This document shows, one piece after another, positions 57,644 through 64,000 of a DNA stretch of 64,000 nt (position 1 is the stretch's first letter; each line of letters begins with the position of its first letter). The DNA is from Microstegium vimineum (lineage: Eukaryota; Streptophyta; Magnoliopsida; Poales; Poaceae): positions 37,331,255 through 37,395,254 of the forward strand of contig CM039119.1 of assembly GCA_022036555.1 (NCBI GenBank), written 5' to 3'. Under the pieces are notes generated by a model. It ran no database searches. It was not told where the DNA came from and saw only the letters and a program-made list of their open reading frames with translations. The translations under genes and the position numbers were made by a program.

Positions 57644-58250
57644 CATATAAGCGTTAATGGAACATAAACAGTTAATGATAAATAAAGCATAAATTTTATG
57701 TTTCTTTGAAATCAAAGCAAGCAAATTCATCCATAATGGCATGCTCACTATGACTCTATTTTACTATATTCTTCTTATAATGTGTTTAAAATATTATTGT
57801 AGGCTTGCAAGAATTGAAGATTTGTAGAAATTCTCTTCATACATCAATAAATCAATAAATAGATAAAAAAATTCTTGCCCAACAAAAATTCAATTAGAGA
57901 AGGCAGTAAGAACCTCAAGTTGTAATGAAAGGCTACACTATATTCCTCATTGAAACATTTTTCACCAATGAAGTAAGAAAAAAAATCAGAAAATGTATGG
58001 CTAGCTCGTAGGTACAAATATGCATTTTCATATTATTACAACTGAGGATGTTCAATATACTTGAAACTTGCAGATAGCATTTCTAGGCAGCTATAACTGA
58101 AACAAGCAGATGTTTAATTATGTACCATAAGAGTGCACCTTTTCTTTACTGCATTCCGTGTCACATGGCCTGTCTGTAAAAGCACAAGAAGTTCTTCCCA
58201 TATCTGAATTCCTAGGACATGATATTTCTAAGAAACTTTTGCTCACATTT
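57644..58250. other. AT-rich intergenic DNA
   Basis: No gene or repeat supported by the sequence. It would be intron or 3' flank if the bHLH fragment at 58352 belongs to a larger minus-strand locus, but no following bHLH exon could be found. Confidence 0.35.
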
Positions 58251-58351
58251 TAAACAGAAATTCTTTCTATGGTTGCAGCACAAGATGTTCTTCTCATATC
58301 AGAAATTTTACACCTAGAGAAATTATGAAAAGAATAAAGATGTGAGCAAAC

Positions 58352-58486
58352 CTTTTTCAGCCCGGGAATGATGGTGGAGAGCTCGATTATCTGCTTGCTG
58401 ATCCTCTGCCTCCGCCACAGACTGGGACGGTGTGGTCCTATACAGGTCCCCCAGCAATGATGCCACCACTGCTTCTCCTCACACAT
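58352..58486 (-). pseudogene. bHLH transcription-factor exon fragment
   Basis: The minus strand encodes RRQRISKQIIELSTIIPGLKK, given in two parts: basic region end RRQRISKQ and helix 1 IIELSTIIPGLKK. This matches plant bHLH proteins of the bHLH18/25 group, in which PGLKK is followed by an intron at just this place. Here AAG is followed by GTTTGCTC, a plausible donor. The upstream basic residues (HXXXERXRR) are not well conserved: HRPSLWRRQ. No second helix is found downstream. A captured or decayed gene piece is likeliest. Confidence 0.5.
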
Positions 58487-58678
58487 ATGTTGTTTTGCAT
58501 CCTGGTGGTTGCTATATCATCCATCATCAGGCAGGGTGACCCTAATGCTGCTTCCGGCGCTCTCTTCAGTTAGCTCTAATGATGCAGCACTGAGGTAATA
58601 AGATGTGAGGAAAGACATATGTCAAGGAAAAAACCAAACACTGGCATCCTAATATGTGCTGGCAATGCCTAGTAACTA

Positions 58679-58760
58679 CTCCCTCTGTTTTTTTTTTTAA
58701 AAAAATATCACATTTGCTTTGTCCTAAGTCAAATATTGCAATCTTGGATCAACTTTTTTT
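58679..58760. mobile_element. Stowaway-like fragment (one end)
   Basis: TA then CTCCCTCTG, a poly-T/poly-A stretch, and CTTTGTCCTAAGTCAAAT, the usual inner sequence of grass Stowaway elements. The opposite terminus is not found, so it is truncated. Confidence 0.5.
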
Positions 58761-58799
58761 TTAAAAAAAAGGCTTATAGTTTCACAATATATGAATTCC

Positions 58800-60910
58800 A
58801 TATTATAGTTAAGTGCACGTGCATTGCTACGGGTACCAATTTTTTTTTATTAGATAATGTGTCGTGATTAACATCAAATTTCAGAATATTGCATAGAAGT
58901 AAATGTCTCTTTAACAAAGATGATATAAACAGACATGACTCTCGGTTATTAGACTTTGTGGTGATGTTTGTTTTACTAAAATTTAGTTTATGTTAAATGC
59001 TTATACTGATTTGTTATGGAGAGAAAAATAATGTTTGTTTGCTGAAAAGTACTGTTGTATTGGGTACATTTAATATTCCTTGAGAGCAGTAATAAAAATA
59101 CAAAGTGTTTCAGAAGGGCTGAGTAAATAGCTAACTTGAAATAAAAGAACATTTTGTGTGAGCATATCGTCATATAAGCACGTTAGAATAGGAGCCTCAT
59201 CTGGCCAGATGGAAACAAAACATACATATAATGAATCTGCATTCAGATAATATGGTTCAATAGCTATTAACAAAACCAAAAGCTTTCTGATTTTGTAATG
59301 TTTACCAGAAGTTCTGGTGCAAACTGCGGTCCTGAACTCAGCTTCCTCTGTTGTTGTGATTTGACCTGAAAAAACGGTTGCTCCCTCAGTTCAGGAAACA
59401 AAAATGAAATTGGTAACCCTTGCTTCATAGAACACCAACGATCAAACCACAGTGATCATAACACAAAAGAATTGTATGTATCAATTCTCTAAATTCTAAT
59501 GTGGAGTTTGGAGAATCATCTAAGAGAATGTGGAGTTCAGACAATTAGCCTAAATATCTGATCATTTTAGTAAAATTATAAATGATGCAGTAGGCATCTG
59601 ATTAAATATATAGGCAATCTAATTCTGGCTAAGTGAGGCATGGACAGTAAAGAAATCAACTATTCAGCGAGTGTATGTTGCAGCACCTGACATTATCTGA
59701 AATGAAGGATAATAAGACTGAATTAGTATAGACTAATGGCAAACAATGTCTGTGATGCAGGGAAGCTAACAAGATCACACTGACATTCAGTTTGCACAAT
59801 GAAGTTATAGCTTGCACAGTGGCATTTTCAGTCATAGCTTACATAGAGATAATCAATTTTCAGAAAATATATAGAAGCTACATGATTCAGGCAGGCTCAC
59901 AGCATGCTAACATCAATATCATGGTCACAGAAAAATTATTGGAATATAAAAATATAATACAGGCACAAACAAAAAAACTAAAATATGAAAAATCTTTTTG
60001 TTAGGACTACTTACTAATCCACCCATCGTCACTCCAGTTGTTTCATCTAAGAATATATTTATTTTTCAATTGTTCTAGCTTCTGGCAAAATGCTCAAAGA
60101 ACCAAACACAAATTGAATTTATCAATTAAAAGGTAGTTGATGGTAGCCTAAAGTTCAGTAAGGTCGCGACCCAAATAAATGAACATGGGCTTATTGTGAA
60201 TAGGGACTTCAGAAGCAATGAAAATGAGTGTTCAATAAAATAATGAACCATTAGCAATTATAATTGAAATACCATGGTTTACTTACCTACTATAGTCAGA
60301 TGCAAGATGGAATTATAGAACAAAGCACTAAGCACACCAATCCTAGTCATGATTACTTGCTTCGAACAGGTACAGCAAGAACTATTGCTCCAAATGCATT
60401 AAGGATCACTTCCGACTATTGCATATTACTGAATATTTAGCCTAATAGTAGATCCAGGCTTCTTACAAGCTTAGTGGTTTATTTAATATAAGAGAATAAA
60501 TAATACTAAATTCCATGTCACTCGATAGTAACATTTTCAAAGTCCATATCTGAACTTATCTAGTAGCAGTTTTCTTTGGTGCATGAACCACAAAGTATAT
60601 TGGTTTGGTTTATAAACTCAGTTGCTTGGATTATTTACTATCATTGTCCAGTTCAATATAGAACCTCACTGTAGTAGCTAGATTATTTCCTATCATTATC
60701 TAGTTCAACATAGTCCTTTTAAGGACGCTCAAAGGGGTCCAGCAGAGAAATTAATATTGCACATAAAACTTAAAAGAAACAACATAATGGAATATGAAAG
60801 AAATTTGATTTGGATACCAAAGGACATCCTATGAGGTAATGTTAACGCCAACACAAAGTTTGGAGCTCACTCAGAGTGCTACTGGCTACACATCAGTTGC
60901 TGCTAGTCAC
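58800..60910. other. AT-rich DNA without clear genes
   Basis: Only isolated hints. A 60-bp exon-like piece on the minus strand (59306-59365) is bordered by TTTTTTCAG and GGTAAAC and is open in more than one frame. The 70-codon plus frame at 59792 has no motif. I see no RNA gene or defined repeat. Confidence 0.3.
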
Positions 60911-60918
60911 GAGTTGAG

Positions 60919-60985
60919 GTCTTTTTTTTTCTCGAACACGCAGGAGGGCTGCGTATCAATATATTAAGAAGAAAGAAGAAAAGAA
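60919..60985 (-). mobile_element. LINE-type 3' tail
   Basis: On the minus strand: TTGATACGCAGCCCTCCTGC then GTGTTCGAG and a run of eight A. This GCGTGTTCGAG-poly(A) ending is common to grass L1-type LINE copies. Only about 65 bp is recognisable, i.e. a strongly 5'-truncated insertion. Confidence 0.4.
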
Positions 60986-60986
60986 G

Positions 60987-61062
60987 GGTGTAACACCCAA
61001 TCCAGAATACAGAGGGGTGTTATAACCCCCCCCCCCCCCCCCCACACACAAACGCACGCACT
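60987..61062. repeat. Short palindromes and C18 tract
   Basis: GGGTGTAACACCC is a 6-bp palindrome around one base. GGGGTGTTATAACCCC follows, then 18 consecutive C (61026-61043) and an AC-rich tail. The complementary strand could form G-rich structures. The C-run length is prone to sequencing error. Confidence 0.6.
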
Positions 61063-61573
61063 AGATCACCTTAAACTGAGCAAACGGCAAAATTGTTCTT
61101 GGCAAATTAATCTAAGCAAAATCCGACACTAGCATAGGTGGTGGCTACTGAATACATAGGTTAAGGGACATCCAAGGACACATATTCATGTCCATAAGGT
61201 GGCCTAACACGTTACAAGACCCAATGGGCCAAAAGATGGCAATGTAGCGCCTTGACAGATTCTGAAAGTCAACTTGTTTTGACAATTTCTATTGATTTTG
61301 AAGGAATTATGATATGGGACCACTTCCATTGGTTTTCTTATCAAATTAACTTTCCATCCATATGTGTTTCGTTGAAAATGGAGTCTAGATGCGTCCTAGG
61401 TGGCTAGTTTATGTCTGACTGGTCCTGCAGGCCGAGGTTGACTCGAAGTTGTGTTGGACTGGACCTCCCTCTTGTGTTGGACGCCCTTACTACACCTGTC
61501 TGCCTTATCCAAGGTCCCATAGCACTTCTTGACCCTCTCTATTATTCTTAAGATTGATAACATCATTAGGTAG
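61063..61573. other. Intergenic DNA
   Basis: No supported gene, RNA or repeat boundary in about 510 bp. Confidence 0.4.
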
Positions 61574-63480
61574 CTACCTATTCTTCAGAATACAAAAAAG
61601 ATCGCTTAAGAACAAGCTTACCGCTAAATTGAGTTGTCGTATTCGTGCTTGGGTAATTGGACCTTGCATAATGGTTGCTGGAAAATCAGCGGTTGTACAA
61701 GGAGTGGTGTCCTCATCATCCCCCTCTTGAAGGTGGAGTTGTCTACAACTCAAGCCCATATTCTTCTCCTAAGTATGACTTTAAATCTGCAATATTAAGT
61801 GTAGGACTAACCCTGAACTCGGGTGGCGACTACTTTATATGCATTATCATTCTCAATTATCTTAAAAAGACCAGCAGATCTTGGCTTTAATTTAGATTTA
61901 CATAATGCTAGAAATCTATCCTTTTTCAAGTGTAACTAAACCAAATCCACTAGTTCAAGTACAACTTTTTCCACTCTCAATACCGCTAATTCTATATTTT
62001 TCATTCATGTTTTCAATGTTTGCCTTAGTTGTTTCATGCAACTTAAGAATAAAATCAGCACGCTCTTTAGCGTCACTGTGTGCTCTCTCAATGATAGTTA
62101 AAGGTAAAAGATCAATTCGAGCACGAGGTTAAATCCATACATTACCTGGAAGAGACTTACCTTTGTGGTGGAGTGTGCAGTCCTGTTATATGCAAATTCT
62201 ACATACGAAAAACACATCTTCTCACATCCTCAAATTACACTTCAAGATTGCCCTCAACATAGTGGACAATGTTTTATGCATGACCTCAATTTGTCAATCA
62301 GTTTGGGGATGATAAGTTGTAGAAAATAGCAGCTTTGTCCACAATTTATTCCACAAGATGTGTCAAAAATGACTAAAAATTTTTGCATCATGATCTGAAA
62401 CAATAGTAGAAGGCATACCATGCAAGAGAATGGTTTTTAAAACAACAGATCAGCAATATAAACAATATCTTCGCCTTTAAGACAAGAAATAAAACCACAA
62501 AAATAATATCTCTTCCCGGCTTAGTGCTTGACAATTCCAAAACAAAATTCATAGATATTTTAGCCCAAGGAATAAAAAGAACAAAAAGAGACATATACAA
62601 ACCATGTGGGTTCAACCGTGACTTAGCTTTTTGACATGTAGTGCACCAAGCCACAAAATGCTCTACATCTCTCCTCATATGTGGCCAAAAGAAGTGTGTG
62701 GTCAGCACCTCCTTCATCTTCTTGGCTCCAAAATGTCCCAGCAATCTGCCTCCATGTGTATCCTAGAACAACGAAAGGTGAACATAACCAACTGAAATGC
62801 ATAGGCGGTTAGCTCTAAACAAAAACCTATCATGTGTCACATACTTGTTCCATGCACTCCCTTTTTTATAATGCTCCAACACAACTCTGAATTCATCATC
62901 ATTTACATATTGTCCCTTAATTGTTTCATGCACAAATATACGTCAATCAAGTTGTGAGAACAAAGAATATCGTCTAGACAAAGCATTGACAATCACATTA
63001 TCCTTTCTTGTGTTTAATTACATAAGAAAAAGGTTCGAAATTCAACCCAACTAGCATGTCTACGATTAAGATTGTTTTGGCTTTGAATATGTTTGAGCAA
63101 TTCAAGATTAGATAGAATAACAAATTCATTAGGCCATAAATAATATTACCACATTTGTAGTGAACGTACAAGAGCATCCAGTTCTTTATCATACATGGAA
63201 TAATTAAGAACAAGCCCATTTTATTCTCACTAAAGTAAGCAACAAGTTTACCTTCTTGCATCAAAATGCTATTAATGTGGAAAGAAGGATGCCACTTGTC
63301 ACTGAATTTCTTTTGTCTCCTCAGGATTGGCTCGATATGTAGCTCCGGTTGGGTAAGGATGCTTCCGGAATCAAGTCAATTTGATGCTCTATTCCTCTCA
63401 TAGATGACATCCCTTGAGGTAACTCGGCTAGAAACACATCCTCGTACTCCTACAAAAGGTTAGTGACAACAGGAGGTATC
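61574..63480 (-). pseudogene. Ruined chromovirus pol, RT domain deleted
   Basis: In minus sense from 63480: EYEDVFLAELPQGMSSMRG and HQIDLIPEASLPN (protease-RT linker); then a jump near 63300-63320 into RNase H, MQEGKLVAYFSENKM and PFSYVIKHKKG (63264-62998); integrase zinc finger GHFGAKKMKEVLTTHFFWP and CTTCQKAKSRLNPHGLY (62744-62600), core fragments with HPQTD near 62280, DLLPL and DAKERADFILKLHE near 62090; C-terminus with VSPTLNIADLKSYLGEE (about 61800) and GPITQARIRQLNLAVS (about 61640). Many stops and frameshifts. It resembles CRM-like grass chromoviruses. No LTR is seen on either side in the window. Confidence 0.75.
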
Positions 63481-63726
63481 AAATTAGCAATATCATCAAG
63501 CAAAAAACATAGCTCGTTTGCATATCAGAGCATAGCAAATATCATCATAAAAAATTCTAGCAAGGTAACATTTTGTTGCAAGCATAACATCACCCTTTAA
63601 TTTGATTCCCTCAGACTTGGAATTAGATGTAGATTTATCCTTCTAAGGAGGGAAAGTAGATTTAGCATCATTCAAAATTTTGACTTGTTCTCTATCTGCT
63701 TGTACAATTTCAGTAGGGGTCTAAGG
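63481..63726. other. Continuation of the decayed element
   Basis: Probably more linker or protease-side sequence of the same ruined pol. No clear frame or motif. Confidence 0.3.
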
Positions 63727-64000
63727 TGAAAGCACCTAGGCCCCAAGAGGTTTTGATGATTAATGATAATGCAAGATTGTTATGACTAATGTGTGTTTTG
63801 CAAAGGCAGTTTGAGTTAAGTCATAGTAATGGTGATTGATTGGGCAACCAACGGTTTTCATGCCCCTAGCGATGGATATTGTTTCGGTTTTTGAAGGATG
63901 AAGACAAGGCTTTGTTTTTTCTTTAACTTTACTATTAAGAGGGCTATGAATGAATAGCTTCACTTAGGTGAGTCTAATGTTTTAGGTATGGTGCACACTT
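63727..64000. repeat. LTR-like sequence running off right edge
   Basis: Starts TGAAAGCACCTAGGCCCC and continues through TTTTGATGATTAATGATAAT. Starts of this type are frequent in grass LTR-retrotransposon repeats. The other boundary and any target duplication are outside the window. Confidence 0.35.

Noticed and set aside
1..64000. tRNA, rRNA or small-RNA genes
   Set aside because: I looked for tRNA-like A/B boxes and rRNA sequence while reading and saw none I could support. The only tRNA-related sequences are retrotransposon primer sites.

Overview
The window looks like an intergenic, repeat-dense stretch of a large grass genome, probably a panicoid such as a sorghum or sugarcane relative. 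That placement is inferred from the grass-type Ty3/gypsy lineages, the Stowaway- and Tourist-like MITEs and the very GC-rich coding bias of the one gene-like locus. There is no bacterial-style operon, no RNA gene and no CRISPR array. Almost every long open frame belongs to a retrotransposon, and almost all of those are broken.

Layout. 1-331: 5' end of a minus-strand gypsy-like element running off the left edge. 332-3177: LTR-like sequence whose right part resembles the LTR of the element called E below. 3178-7890: decayed plus-strand retroelement interior with one short frame. 7895-7951 and 50447-51800: two halves of an older minus-strand gene, probably transposon-associated, split by the nest. 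7952-50446: the nest. 52270-53230: AACTAA-rich repeat carrying a Tourist-like MITE, then a GC-rich block. 54431-56700: an intronless subtilisin-like protease pseudogene. 56728-61050: MITEs, a bHLH exon fragment, a LINE tail and anonymous AT-rich DNA. 61574-63480: a ruined minus-strand chromovirus pol. 63727-64000: start of another LTR-like sequence.

The nest resolves into four elements, all minus strand. Element A (7952-50446) is a chromovirus with 4.6-kb LTRs, an initiator-Met-type primer binding site and near-matching flanks (ACCAT/ACCAC). Element B2 (15148-43190), a second chromovirus, inserted into A's reverse transcriptase and is flanked by a perfect AAATC duplication. Element B1 (17599-22737), a relative of B2, inserted into B2's 3' LTR. 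Element E (22742-34671), a Tat/Retand-type element, inserted into B2's pol. A single later deletion with its junction at about 22738-22741 would explain why B1 has no 5' end, B2's 3' LTR has no tail, B2's pol has no 3' end and E's left LTR is only 74 bp.

Most notable contents: (1) E carries, antisense to gag-pol, a five-exon gene of plant-mobile-domain type with its own TATA box, phase-0 GT-AG introns, a basic motif and a coiled-coil tail, now carrying two stop codons; (2) B2 has an intact 240-codon frame between its primer site and gag, the only undamaged element-specific frame in B2; (3) E is saturated with the hexamer ATCGGC/GCCGAT on both strands, in coding and LTR sequence alike; (4) B1 and B2 share premature stops, suggesting movement in trans by other copies.
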